DNA of 38,784 nucleotides from DATJGF01 sp035495315 (lineage in GTDB: Bacteria; Verrucomicrobiota; Verrucomicrobiia; Limisphaerales; UBA8199), in assembly GCA_035495315.1 (NCBI GenBank), contig DATJGF010000011.1:1-38784 (forward strand), read 5' to 3'. Positions 1 through 8,432 of the stretch are shown here, piece by piece. The translations under genes were made by a program, and so were the position numbers. Position 1 is the stretch's first letter. Each line of letters begins with the position of its first letter. The notes below the pieces were generated by a model. The model was given only the letters and a program-made list of their open reading frames with translations, did not search any database and had not been told where the DNA came from.

Positions 1-173
1 ATCCCGAAGCATGCAATTGTCCAGCGAAGAACTTTGTTCTCGTCGTCGTCCTCGATTTGTGATCCTGTCCGCGCAAATACATTTGCTGTAACTCACAAAG
101 ACTCTGCGCTTCCTCTGCTCATTCGATTTGCCTCCATGCTCTTAACCAGCTAACAATCGGATCGTAATGTTCT

Positions 174-1676
174 ATGAAACCCATCAGTCGCAGAGATTTC
201 CTTAAACGCTCCATCACTACCAGCGCTGCGCTTAGCCTGCACCCATTGGTCTTCAGCACTGCGCCCTCTGCTCAAGCAGGCTCCGGCGACACCGTCCGCC
301 TGGCGGTTATTGGCCTCGGATCGACCACTGCTGTCGGCGGCGTAGGTGGCCGCGGCCATCAGCTCATTCCACGCCTCCGAGAAGTGCCCGGCGCAAAAAT
401 TGTCGCGCTGTGTGATGTTGACCAAACCTTTATCGATCGCGAGGCGCGTCCTTTCAAGGAGCGCGGAGATGAAATTGCCACGTACACTGACCTGCGCCGG
501 GTGTTCGATGATAAGACCATCGACGCGGTGGTGATTGCATTGCCGAATCATTGGCATGCGTTGGCGGCGGTCTGGGCTTGCCAGGCCGGCAAAGACGTTT
601 ATGTCGAGAAACCCTTTTCCTACAACCTTTGGGAGGGACAGCAAATGGTCGCGGCCGCGCGGAAATACGGCCGTATGGTCCAGGTCGGGACGCAGAACCG
701 TTCCAGCCAACAATTGCGTCGCACGTTTGAGCAACTACGCGGGGGTGAGCTCGGGCCGATTCGTTTCGCCCACGCGCTGGTTTACCGCCCGCGCGACGGC
801 ATCGGCAAAGTCGAGCGGCCAACACCGGTCCCGCCAGCCGTCAATTACGACCTCTGGTGTGGCCCGGCCGCCAACCGACCGCTCATGCGCAAACAATTGC
901 ACTACGAATGGCACTGGTTCTGGGACACCGGCAACGGCGAGATGGGCAACAACGGAGTCCATGTGATCGATCTTTGCCGCCTGGCGTTGGGGCAGGACCA
1001 ACCGGCTCCCCGCGCGATCAGCATTGGCGGCCGATTAGGTTTTGATGATTGCGGCGAGACGGCCAATACGCAAATCGCCCTCTTTAACTATCAACCCGCT
1101 CCGTTGATTTGTGAGATTCGCAACGTCAGCATCGCCAGCCCCAATGCCATCGGCAAATTCCGCAATCAAACGCAGGGGATCATAATCGACTGTGAAGGTG
1201 GTTATTTTGCAGGGGATTCTTCCGGAGGCGGGCTCTTCGATAAAACCGGCAAAAAGATCAAAGACATCGACGACAACGGAGAATCAAAACGCCTGGAAAC
1301 TGCCCACCTCACGAACTTCATCGCCGCAGTCCGTAGCCGCAAAGTTAATGAGTTGGCGGCCGAAGCATTGGAAGGATACCGCTCGACCGCCTGTTGCCAT
1401 ATCGCCAATGTCTCGCATCGGCTTGGGAAACAAACGCCGCCCGACGCAATCCGCGAGGCCGCTCGAGCCAATCATGAACTCGAAGACGCCTTCGATCGCT
1501 GTAACGAGTACCTCCGCCAAAACAGCGTCGATTTGCGCAGCATCCAGGCGACCCTCGGACCTTGGGTAACATTCGATGCCACGCAACAAAAGTTTGTGCA
1601 CGACTTCGCCGACAAAGCCAACCAGCTATCCCAACGCGAATACCGCGCGCCGTTCGTCGTACCAAAAATCGCCTGA
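174..1676 (+). CDS. Tat-exported Gfo/Idh/MocA family oxidoreductase
   Basis: NAD(P)-dependent sugar or sugar-acid dehydrogenase-like protein, 500 residues. The N-terminus carries a twin-arginine signal (SRRDFLKRS at residues 5-13, then a hydrophobic stretch ending near AQA), so it is probably exported folded. A Rossmann fold begins near residue 43 (VIGLG, followed by a Gly-rich insert) and the family EKP motif is in VEKPFSYN near residue 145. The C-terminal half has the hallmark DLWCGPA and the NGEMGNNGVHVIDL block, whose His is the usual catalytic-region residue. These features match the secreted oxidoreductases that are numerous in Verrucomicrobiota and Planctomycetes. The substrate cannot be read from sequence. 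It stands alone, 279 bases upstream of a secreted TIM-barrel gene on the same strand. The 173 bases before it hold no recognisable gene. Confidence 0.93.
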   Translation: MKPISRRDFLKRSITTSAALSLHPLVFSTAPSAQAGSGDTVRLAVIGLGSTTAVGGVGGRGHQLIPRLREVPGAKIVALCDVDQTFIDREARPFKERGDEIATYTDLRRVFDDKTIDAVVIALPNHWHALAAVWACQAGKDVYVEKPFSYNLWEGQQMVAAARKYGRMVQVGTQNRSSQQLRRTFEQLRGGELGPIRFAHALVYRPRDGIGKVERPTPVPPAVNYDLWCGPAANRPLMRKQLHYEWHWFWDTGNGEMGNNGVHVIDLCRLALGQDQPAPRAISIGGRLGFDDCGETANTQIALFNYQPAPLICEIRNVSIASPNAIGKFRNQTQGIIIDCEGGYFAGDSSGGGLFDKTGKKIKDIDDNGESKRLETAHLTNFIAAVRSRKVNELAAEALEGYRSTACCHIANVSHRLGKQTPPDAIREAARANHELEDAFDRCNEYLRQNSVDLRSIQATLGPWVTFDATQQKFVHDFADKANQLSQREYRAPFVVPKIA

Positions 1677-1734
1677 CCCGCGGATCTGCAGAAACCAATA
1701 AAATAGCGCCGCGACACACCATCCATCTCACAAA

Positions 1735-1811
1735 TGGTAGGGCCGGCTCGCCGAGCGGGCCGATCCCGTTTTGTGCAGGAAAGCGGACGGCTCGGCGAGC
1801 CGTCCCTACCA
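1735..1811. repeat. Inverted repeat with GGCTCGCCGAGC-type arms
   Basis: Two 22-base arms (1735-1756 and 1790-1811) are reverse complements with one mismatch, separated by 33 bases. Each arm contains CGGCTCGCCGAGC, which is itself nearly palindromic. The same arm reappears at 22956-22977, so this is a repeat family and not only a terminator. It lies between two same-strand genes and could also end transcription of the upstream oxidoreductase. Confidence 0.7.
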
Positions 1812-1955
1812 AAGTTAGCCTGTGTCGGGGTTTAAAGATGAGTCTAGTAAAAAAGCACCGAGTATGAGCGAACGTAAAGCCGACTGTCAGCGGCTGTATC
1901 GCCGATTGGTAATCGGCTGAACACGCGTCGTCTAGCCACTGTCCTCGCCAGTTTT

Positions 1956-3197
1956 ATGAAAATAAAATCGTTGGCCCTGATCGCTGCTTCTCTCGCTAAT
2001 GGTCTGCTGAGCGCCGCCAGCGAAAACCCGCACTGGCAAGTCGGTCTGCCGATTGTCACTTACTGGGCCGGTCCAGCCCTCACCGATGCGACGGCCCAGC
2101 AAATGACTGCCGGCGGATGGAACCTCGTTTGGTGCACCGAAAGCGAACTCGATGTCGCGGCGCGTCATGGTGTTCGAGCGCAACTGCATGAGGGCTTGCT
2201 CACGCCGACGTCGCTCGAGAACTCGACTCAGCGCAGCCAACTGGATGTGCTGATCGAACGAGTCCGTCATCACCCTGCGCTCTATTCCTATTTCATCACC
2301 GACGAGCCGAACGCAACGAATTTCCCGGGTCTGGGCAAGCTTGTAGCCTACCTGCGCGAAAAAGACCCCGCTCACCTGGCGTATATCAATCTGTTCCCGA
2401 CCTATGCCAACAACGCGCAACTGGGTAACTCAGGCGAAAAAATCCCGGCCTACCAAGCACATCTCAGCGATTTCGTCAGCATCGTGAGACCCTGCTTGAT
2501 CAGCTATGACCATTACCAATTCACGGCCAAAGGAGATTCGCCCGATTACTTTCTTAACCTCGCGCTCATCCGGCAGGCGGCCTTGGACTCGCATGTGCCC
2601 TTTCTCAACATTGTCCAAGCTGCCAGTTGGACCCCATCGATGAGGGTGCCCAGCGCCGACGAGATGCGATTCCTCGTCTACACAACGCTCGCCTACGGCG
2701 CCCAAGGAATTTCCTATTACGTCTATTGCTGCGAAGGGCACACCGGCGGCATCGCGTATAAAGATGGCAGCCCAACGCCGCTTTACGATCCGCTTAGGGT
2801 ATCGAACCATGACTTCGTCGAGATCGCGCGCGAACTTCAACCCTTGCAATCGTTCGGCGTCTACCACGCCGGGATGATGCCGCCCGGAGCCCAGGCCCTG
2901 CCCCCTCAATCGGTCTTCGCATTTGATCCTCCCGTGCCCGCGATGGAGTATAAACCTCCTCAGGCGTTGGAGGGCGCTTTGATCGGTATATTTGGCAAAC
3001 CTTCAAAACGGTTGAGTCCAACACATGCCCTGATAGTCAATCTCGATTACCGCTCCGCCAGGAAAGTTGGAATTCGCGGGCCCAAAAAGCTGGAGATGTT
3101 CAACCCCTCAACTCGAGAATGGTCGCGTGCAAACCAACGCCACATCGAGCTGGACCTGGCTCCAGGCGCTGGCAGCCTCGTCCGAATTCAACATTAA
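1956..3197 (+). CDS. Secreted TIM-barrel glycoside-hydrolase-like protein
   Basis: A 413-residue protein with a signal peptide (MKIKSLALIAASLANGLLSA, cleavage near residue 20). The body reads like the alpha/beta-barrel proteins annotated as hypothetical or GH42-like in this phylum: a strand with TYWAGP, then NLVWCTESEL, then YSYFITDEPNA near residue 117. The DEP element resembles an acid/base glutamate motif, but that assignment is inference. A later block YTTLAYGAQGISYYVY suits a barrel strand. The C-terminal part from about residue 320 may form a small beta domain. The start ATG fits the signal peptide. No exact family was recognised. Its position after a Tat-exported oxidoreductase suggests carbohydrate processing outside the cytoplasm. 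Confidence 0.8.
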   Translation: MKIKSLALIAASLANGLLSAASENPHWQVGLPIVTYWAGPALTDATAQQMTAGGWNLVWCTESELDVAARHGVRAQLHEGLLTPTSLENSTQRSQLDVLIERVRHHPALYSYFITDEPNATNFPGLGKLVAYLREKDPAHLAYINLFPTYANNAQLGNSGEKIPAYQAHLSDFVSIVRPCLISYDHYQFTAKGDSPDYFLNLALIRQAALDSHVPFLNIVQAASWTPSMRVPSADEMRFLVYTTLAYGAQGISYYVYCCEGHTGGIAYKDGSPTPLYDPLRVSNHDFVEIARELQPLQSFGVYHAGMMPPGAQALPPQSVFAFDPPVPAMEYKPPQALEGALIGIFGKPSKRLSPTHALIVNLDYRSARKVGIRGPKKLEMFNPSTREWSRANQRHIELDLAPGAGSLVRIQH

Positions 3198-3432
3198 GGC
3201 TTCTGGTAGGAACGCAGGTATTGCGTCCACAGCTCACCAGAACAAATCGATCGATCCTAAAATATATTCCCATGTGGCCAGTTTCGCGAGATTGCCCACC
3301 GAAGTCGTTTAGGTTGTCATCCTCCTTTGCGACCTTCGCGACCTTTGCCTGCGGACTTTGCGTACTTCTCGCGAGCCATTCCGTATCCTTAATTCTGTTT
3401 GCTGAATAACCCCGTCATTCTAAAATCCCCGC

Positions 3433-4149
3433 GTGTCCCCCTCACTCCAACAAACAATTGACCAGGCCACACAAGCCTTGCGAGAACAACTTCAAGGTAA
3501 CCTCTACTCCTGTTGCCTCTACGGAAGTGCCGTGCGAGGCAATTTCATCGAAGGGCAGTCCGACATCAATTTGCTAATCATCCTGGGCGTATCGGATCCC
3601 GCCGCTCACGATGCCATTGCCCGTGCCATCGGCAAGAACACACTCATTGATCCCTTTGTAATTGGCCGCCAGGCACTGGCCGGCAGCGTTCGCGCGTTCG
3701 GCACCAAATTCGCCAGCATCAAGAGAAATTACCGCATCCTGGTAGGCGCCGACCCGCTCGCCGACCTCGTCACCGACCTCGCGCAGGAACGGTTTTTGTG
3801 TGAACAAGCGCTCCGGAACCTGCAGTTGCGAATGACCTACGCCTTCGTCACCCGCCAGCGGGGCAAACCTTATCGCCGATTCCTCATTCATTCCGTCACC
3901 CCCCTGTTCATTCAATTCTCTGAGGTGCTCCGGCTGGAAAACGTCGCCCTGCCAAAGGATTTCGCCGCGCGTATCGCCGTCTTCGAACCCCATTTCCAGG
4001 TCAAAGGCGACATCCTGCGCGAGTTGCTGGCATTGAAGACCGGAGACGCGCGCCCGCAGGACCTTTCCGATGAGGAGTGGCATCAACAACTCTTTCCGGT
4101 CGTCGACGCCGTTATCGCGTGGATTGGAAATAAATGGCACACCCGATGA
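3433..4149 (+). CDS. Nucleotidyltransferase-fold protein, first gene of the MNIO operon
   Basis: A 238-residue protein with a GTG start. The N-terminus has the pol-beta nucleotidyltransferase signature: YGSAVRG (residues 30-36) followed by SDINLLIIL (43-51). Canonical members have G-S then D-x-D; here the second Asp is Asn (D44, N46), so metal-dependent transfer may be weak or lost. The rest is largely helical, like the C-terminal bundles of such proteins. Its stop codon lies inside the next gene: the overlap is 16 bases with the ATG at 4134, or an ATGA junction with the ATG at 4146. This implies translational coupling to the Gly/Cys-tailed protein. The substrate is unknown. A role in the modification pathway is inferred only from position. 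Confidence 0.8.
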   Translation: MSPSLQQTIDQATQALREQLQGNLYSCCLYGSAVRGNFIEGQSDINLLIILGVSDPAAHDAIARAIGKNTLIDPFVIGRQALAGSVRAFGTKFASIKRNYRILVGADPLADLVTDLAQERFLCEQALRNLQLRMTYAFVTRQRGKPYRRFLIHSVTPLFIQFSEVLRLENVALPKDFAARIAVFEPHFQVKGDILRELLALKTGDARPQDLSDEEWHQQLFPVVDAVIAWIGNKWHTR

Positions 4150-4505
4150 ACTTCCTGGAAACCATGCGAGGTCCGGAATTCCTGGCGCTGTATTTCGTAT
4201 GGTTCATCCTGACCTGGGGATGCATGCTGCTGGTACGCCACAAAGTAGTCGATTGCATCTGGACCTCCCTCGGTGGCCTGGCGCTCTTCGAAGGCCTCGG
4301 CGTTACCCGCTACATTGTCGGTGAAGCTCACGGCATGCATAAATGGGATTTCCTTTTCGCCATGATGTTCATAGGCGCACTGTTTTTCCTCGCTCGCACC
4401 GATTCTTTCACTAGCGGTTCTGGCAGTGGTTGGGGAAGCTGCGGCGGTGGGGGTTGCGGCGGCGGCGGCTGCGGCGGCGGTGGGTGCGGAGGTTGCGGAG
4501 GGTAA
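4134..4505 (+). CDS. Small membrane protein with Gly/Cys tail, candidate MNIO substrate (TIGR04222-like)
   Basis: A 123-residue protein with three hydrophobic segments (about residues 16-34, 41-58 and 71-87) and a flexible Ser/Gly linker. It ends in a low-complexity tail from residue 102 with cysteines at 103, 108, 113, 118 and 121, spaced C-X4-C-X4-C-X4-C-X2-C and separated only by glycine. The N-terminal GPEFLALY element and the Gly/Cys tail recall the TIGR04222 membrane family (from memory), but this protein is far shorter. A DUF692/MNIO enzyme follows after 2 bases; such enzymes oxidise cysteines of peptide substrates, so the tail is the likely target (inference). The ATG at 4134 has GGAAA about 5 bases upstream. 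An alternative ATG at 4146 forms an ATGA overlap with the gene before. No cleavage site is evident. Confidence 0.85.
   Translation: MAHPMNFLETMRGPEFLALYFVWFILTWGCMLLVRHKVVDCIWTSLGGLALFEGLGVTRYIVGEAHGMHKWDFLFAMMFIGALFFLARTDSFTSGSGSGWGSCGGGGCGGGGCGGGGCGGCGG
4497..4502 (+). promoter_or_regulatory. Ribosome binding site for the MNIO gene inside the Gly/Cys tail
   Basis: GGAGGG lies 5 bases before the ATG at 4508. It is also part of the last glycine codons of the preceding gene. This fixes the MNIO start at 4508 and argues against an upstream in-frame extension from 4430 that would add an Arg-rich N-terminus. Confidence 0.75.
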
Positions 4506-4507
4506 TC

Positions 4508-5314
4508 ATGAAAATCGGGGTCGGATATCGGCACGAACTCACGCCATGGTTGATGCGGCGTCCGGGCGCCATCGGCTGCCTGGAGCTGACCGCTGAACAT
4601 TTTTATGGCGGCCGGCAACGTCTGCAGGCTTTTATCGATTGGCGTCAACAACAAGCTAATGCGCCGAGCTGTTTCGTTCACGGCCTCGGTCTCAGCCTGG
4701 GTACACCCGGTCCCCTGGACAATGAGCGGCTGAGTCAATTCGCCGAAGTAGCCGCCGCCTGTGGTGCCGTATGGGTCAGCGAGCACGTCGCCTTCACACG
4801 CACCTCCGAAGCCGACCTCGGCCATTTGAACCCGGTCCGCCCCACCCGTGAAGCCGTGCAAATCCTCGCCGATCACGCTCTGGAGTTGGCGGAGAGGTGC
4901 CGTAGGCCGCTGCTATTGGAAAACATCACCAGTCACGTCCAACTCCAGGGCGAGGTCAGCGAAACCGAATTCTTGAACGAACTCTGCCGGCGCGGTAATT
5001 GTGGGCTTCTCCTCGATGTGACCAACCTTTTTGTCAATAGTCGCAACCACCGGTTTGACCCAATCCACTGGCTGCACCAACTCGATCCACGCAATATCCA
5101 GCAACTGCACATCGTCGGCTATTCCCGTCGCAACGATCGCTTCATCGATGATCATTCAAAAGCGGTCCAGCCCGAACTCCTGCAGCTGGCCAGCGCCATC
5201 CTCGATTACGCCTCCGTGAAAGCGATCATCCTCGAGCGCGATGCTGACTTCCCGCCCGACGCTTTAATGGATGCCGAAATCGCCAAACTCAATACCCTTT
5301 GTGGGCAAAACTGA
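4508..5314 (+). CDS. DUF692 / MNIO multinuclear non-heme iron oxidase
   Basis: A 268-residue TIM-barrel enzyme of the DUF692 family, the class of MbnB and TglH, which use two or three iron ions to oxidise cysteines in ribosomal peptides. Family motifs appear in order: GVGYRHE (4-10), LELTAEHF (25-32), HGLGLSLG (58-65), SEHV (91-94), LLLENI (135-140), LLLDVTNLFVNSRNH (167-181), LHIVGYS (200-206), DDHS (214-217) and LERDADFP (242-249). Probable metal-ligand residues (His58, Glu92/His93, Glu138, Asn139, Asp170, His201, Asp214/His216, Glu243) are present, so it looks active. It starts 2 bases after the Gly/Cys protein and overlaps the next gene. The substrate assignment to the Gly/Cys tail is inference from context. 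Confidence 0.93.
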   Translation: MKIGVGYRHELTPWLMRRPGAIGCLELTAEHFYGGRQRLQAFIDWRQQQANAPSCFVHGLGLSLGTPGPLDNERLSQFAEVAAACGAVWVSEHVAFTRTSEADLGHLNPVRPTREAVQILADHALELAERCRRPLLLENITSHVQLQGEVSETEFLNELCRRGNCGLLLDVTNLFVNSRNHRFDPIHWLHQLDPRNIQQLHIVGYSRRNDRFIDDHSKAVQPELLQLASAILDYASVKAIILERDADFPPDALMDAEIAKLNTLCGQN

Positions 5315-5828
5315 TTTCCTTACAGCTTTTAGCCGGCTGCTGCGCGACGGTCCATTGCGGGACACTTACGCGCGGGAACCGCAACGTGCGCTCGAGATAC
5401 TCGACATCAAGAACTCCGAGCACGCTGCGTTTCTCGCCATTAATCCTGTGGACCTCGAGTTCCAGGCAGAAGTGTTGCTGCACAAACGCTTCGACCTAGT
5501 CTCGCGCATGATCCCGCAAACCGTCAAAAATGCCGGTGACCAAGCCTGGCCATGGTTCGCCGAGTACGCCCGCGCTTGCTGGCCGGCGAACGAAAATCCT
5601 GCGCTGGCCGACACCCGCGGCTTTTGCTCCTACCTCGCCCGCAAACACCCTTCCGTTGTTTCGACTCCCGAACAAAACCGAGTACGGTTCGCCGCCGGCA
5701 AGGCTCGAGTCGCCATCCACATTGTTCCCGACCTCGTCTTCCGGCGTGAGCGCCGCCACGGGCTACAGGTCTTTCTGCGCACAACCGACGGCGGCTGGCG
5801 CGAATTCCGCCTTTACTTCGGTCTGTAG
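5271..5828 (+). CDS. Putative MNIO partner protein of unknown family
   Basis: A 185-residue soluble protein overlapping the MNIO gene by 44 bases (ATG 5271), or by 14 bases if the in-frame GTG at 5301 is used; the recognisable fold begins only after that GTG. The first half (FLTAFSRLLRDG, then AFLAINPVDLEFQAEVLL) is helical. The second half ends in beta-rich VAIHIVPDLVF and a GLQVFLRTTDGGW segment. DUF692 enzymes commonly work with a separate partner that presents the substrate (MbnC, TglI, DUF2063 proteins), and this gene sits where such a partner is expected. I did not recognise a specific family and cannot confirm a RiPP recognition element. Confidence 0.75.
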   Translation: MPKSPNSIPFVGKTDFLTAFSRLLRDGPLRDTYAREPQRALEILDIKNSEHAAFLAINPVDLEFQAEVLLHKRFDLVSRMIPQTVKNAGDQAWPWFAEYARACWPANENPALADTRGFCSYLARKHPSVVSTPEQNRVRFAAGKARVAIHIVPDLVFRRERRHGLQVFLRTTDGGWREFRLYFGL

Positions 5829-5854
5829 CTCTTAAGCTTTTACGCCTTACGTTT

Positions 5855-5889
5855 CACGCCTCACGGAACACGGAACACGGAACACGAAA
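5855..5889. repeat. Heptanucleotide tandem repeat, CACGGAA type
   Basis: Five consecutive 7-base units: CACGCCT, three copies of CACGGAA, then CACGAAA. It lies in the gap after the MNIO operon. It is one of seven period-7 arrays in the window. Confidence 0.8.
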
Positions 5890-5969
5890 CGCCCCCCCGC
5901 CTCTCTCCACAAGCCGCGTTTAACCCGTGATTCACCCCCGCCTCCCCTGTCTAATCTTGCACCTGGGCC

Positions 5970-8432
5970 ATGTTGGCACCTTTTGGCGATCTGATTTTGC
6001 AAGACGTCCGCTTCGGTTTGCGCACGTTGCGAAAAAATCCCGCATTCACGGTCGTTGCTGTGTTGTCCCTCGCGCTCGGCATCGGCGCCAATACGACCGT
6101 GTTCTGCTGGATTCAAAACATCCTGCTCCGCCCGTTCGCCGGTGCTGCCAAACAGGAGGAGTTGAGGATCGTGATGGCCTCCCGCGGCTCCGCGACCTGG
6201 GGAGGACTAGTATCCGTTCCCGATTTAATTGATCAGGGGCAGCTCACGAACATTTTCACCGGCGTTATCGGTTCGACCGTCACCCGTGCAGACCTGACGA
6301 CCGACGGTCGCTCCGAGTGGATCTACGGTCAGATCACCACGGCGAATTACTTCGGCGTCCTCGGTGTCCAACCGCTCCTCGGCCGCACCTGGCTCCCTGA
6401 AGAAGACCAGCCAGCGGGAGGCCATCCTGTTATCGTTCTCAGCGAAAGGTTTTGGAAACGGCGCTTTGCCGGCGACCCCCATATTATCGGCCGCACGCTC
6501 ATGGTGAATCGGACCGGCTTTACGGTCGTCGGCATCGTGCCGAAAGCTTTTCGTGGCACCCTCACCGGGTTCAATTGCGATTTCTGGGCGCCTCTATCCA
6601 TGTGTGAAGAGGTGATGCACATGCCCAAAGGATATCTGGTCACGCGTTCCGAACGCTGGGTTCAGGCCCAGGCGCGGCTGCAACCAGGAGTCAAACCCGC
6701 CCGCGCACAGGCCGCGCTCGACACCCTCGCCGCCCAATTGGACAACGCCTATCCCGACTCCAATCGCGACGTCCGCCTGCGCCTGCTGCCCCTTTGGAAG
6801 GCACCCTACGGCGCTCAACCGCTGATGCTCCCTGTCCTGGGCCTGTTACAGGCCGTTAGCCTGATTGTCCTCTTGATCGTCGCGGTGAATATGGCCAACC
6901 TGTTGTTGGCGCGCGCCACGCGGCGCGAGAAAGAGGTCGCTATACGCCTTGCCATCGGCGCGGGCCGCGGTCGGTTAATCCGGCAATTGCTGACCGAAAG
7001 CGTTTTACTGTCGATCATCGGCGGCCTCGGCGGTGTGCTGCTCGCCTGTTGGCTGGTTGAAGTAATCCAGTTCTTCATACCTAAATACCCCGCGCCGATC
7101 GGTTTCTCGACCTCCCTGACGGCGCGAACTTTGGGGTCGTCCCTGCTACTCGCGCTTGCCACCGGCATCCTGTTTGGCCTGGCACCCGCCCTCCAGGCTT
7201 CGCGGCCGCACGTGAATGAATCTTTGAAGGAAGGCGGTCGAGGCGCGGCTGCGGGAACGCCTCGACACCGTCTGCTGAACGTGTTTGTCGTCTCGCAGAT
7301 TGCGCTCGCTATGGTGCTCCTCATCTGCGCCGGCCTCTGCCTCAAAGGACTCCGCCACGCCCGCCAAATCGACCTCGGATTTGATCCGACTCATTTGCTG
7401 TACATGGGATTCAACATGGAAATGAACGGTGACCCCGCGCGCCGAATCGTCTTCTGCGACCAACTGCGACAACGGCTTGTCTCGCTATCGGGCGTACAAA
7501 GTGTCGGTTTCGCCAATTGGTATCCGCTCGGTTTCGATCCGTCGGTCGCAGGTTCGACAGTCGAGGCCGAAGGCTACCCGCGCCGGCCAAACGAGGATCT
7601 TAACGTCAGTTTTACCTATATCTCGCCAGGCTATTTGGCGACGATGCGAATTCCGCTGTACGAAGGACGCGACTTCACCGACCGGGACGACGGAAATTCT
7701 TTGCCAGTTGCCATTATTAATCAGGCGATGGCCAACCGCTTCTGGCCGGGGCAGAATGCAATCGGCCGGAAATTCGTCGCCGGCGGTACAAGGAGAACGG
7801 TCGTGGGCGTTGCCAAAACGGGTAAGTATCGTTCTCTGGCCGAACCCAGCAGCTATTTCTTCTATATCCCGATCCGCCAATGGCCCTATTCGATTCTTGG
7901 AGGCATTTGCGTTCGCACGACTGGAAACCCACTCTCGCTGGCGAACAGCGTGCGCAACGAAATGCAAAAACTAGATCCCGAGGTCTCGATTTGGGCAACG
8001 TTGCCGATGATCGACTACATTCAGCCTGTTTTCATGACGCAGCAAGTCGCCTCGAGTTTGTTGACTCTGCTCGGGGTAATTGCCTTGGCGCTAGCCGCAA
8101 TTGGAGTTTATGGCGTGATGGCATATGTCGTCGGCCAGCGGAGACACGAATTTGGCATCCGAATGGCACTGGGAGCACAACGAGAGGATGTCTTGCGATT
8201 GGTATTGAGACGAGGACTGATGCTCGGTGTACTGGGCGCGACAGTTGGACTCGCCTTGGCATTGGCCGCCACGCGTCACCTTGCCAACTTCCTTTATGGT
8301 GTCAGCCCCTTTGATGCACTCACGCTTGCCGGTGTGCCGCTGCTGCTTGGTATTTTAACTTTGTTCGCTTCCTGGCTTCCCGCCCTCCGCGCCGCCCAGG
8401 CGGAACCTATGGAAGCGCTTCGACACGAATAA
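5970..8432 (+). CDS. MacB/FtsX-type permease of the ADOP class
   Basis: An 820-residue permease with internally duplicated architecture. It has an N-terminal anchor helix (about residues 28-48, LSLALGIGANTTVF), a MacB-like periplasmic core to about 270, a three-helix FtsX domain (about 285-415), then a second core and a second FtsX domain (about 690-810) ending in ALRAAQAEPMEALRHE. This matches the orphan permeases first named from Acidobacteria (ADOP). The signature block ARATRREKEVAIRLAIGAGR and its second copy GQRRHEFGIRMALGAQREDV are conserved. No ABC ATPase gene is adjacent, as usual for this class, so the ATPase must be encoded elsewhere. It begins 141 bases after the MNIO operon; a link to that operon is possible but unproven. 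Confidence 0.9.
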   Translation: MLAPFGDLILQDVRFGLRTLRKNPAFTVVAVLSLALGIGANTTVFCWIQNILLRPFAGAAKQEELRIVMASRGSATWGGLVSVPDLIDQGQLTNIFTGVIGSTVTRADLTTDGRSEWIYGQITTANYFGVLGVQPLLGRTWLPEEDQPAGGHPVIVLSERFWKRRFAGDPHIIGRTLMVNRTGFTVVGIVPKAFRGTLTGFNCDFWAPLSMCEEVMHMPKGYLVTRSERWVQAQARLQPGVKPARAQAALDTLAAQLDNAYPDSNRDVRLRLLPLWKAPYGAQPLMLPVLGLLQAVSLIVLLIVAVNMANLLLARATRREKEVAIRLAIGAGRGRLIRQLLTESVLLSIIGGLGGVLLACWLVEVIQFFIPKYPAPIGFSTSLTARTLGSSLLLALATGILFGLAPALQASRPHVNESLKEGGRGAAAGTPRHRLLNVFVVSQIALAMVLLICAGLCLKGLRHARQIDLGFDPTHLLYMGFNMEMNGDPARRIVFCDQLRQRLVSLSGVQSVGFANWYPLGFDPSVAGSTVEAEGYPRRPNEDLNVSFTYISPGYLATMRIPLYEGRDFTDRDDGNSLPVAIINQAMANRFWPGQNAIGRKFVAGGTRRTVVGVAKTGKYRSLAEPSSYFFYIPIRQWPYSILGGICVRTTGNPLSLANSVRNEMQKLDPEVSIWATLPMIDYIQPVFMTQQVASSLLTLLGVIALALAAIGVYGVMAYVVGQRRHEFGIRMALGAQREDVLRLVLRRGLMLGVLGATVGLALALAATRHLANFLYGVSPFDALTLAGVPLLLGILTLFASWLPALRAAQAEPMEALRHE

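Noticed and set aside
4430..4507. N-terminal Arg-rich extension of the DUF692 protein
   Set aside because: It is the Gly/Cys tail DNA read in another frame; the strong GGAGGG before the ATG at 4508 sets the start.
4328..4876. Pro-rich ORF on the minus strand across the Gly/Cys tail
   Set aside because: It is the complement of glycine codons and the DUF692 gene, with no protein features.
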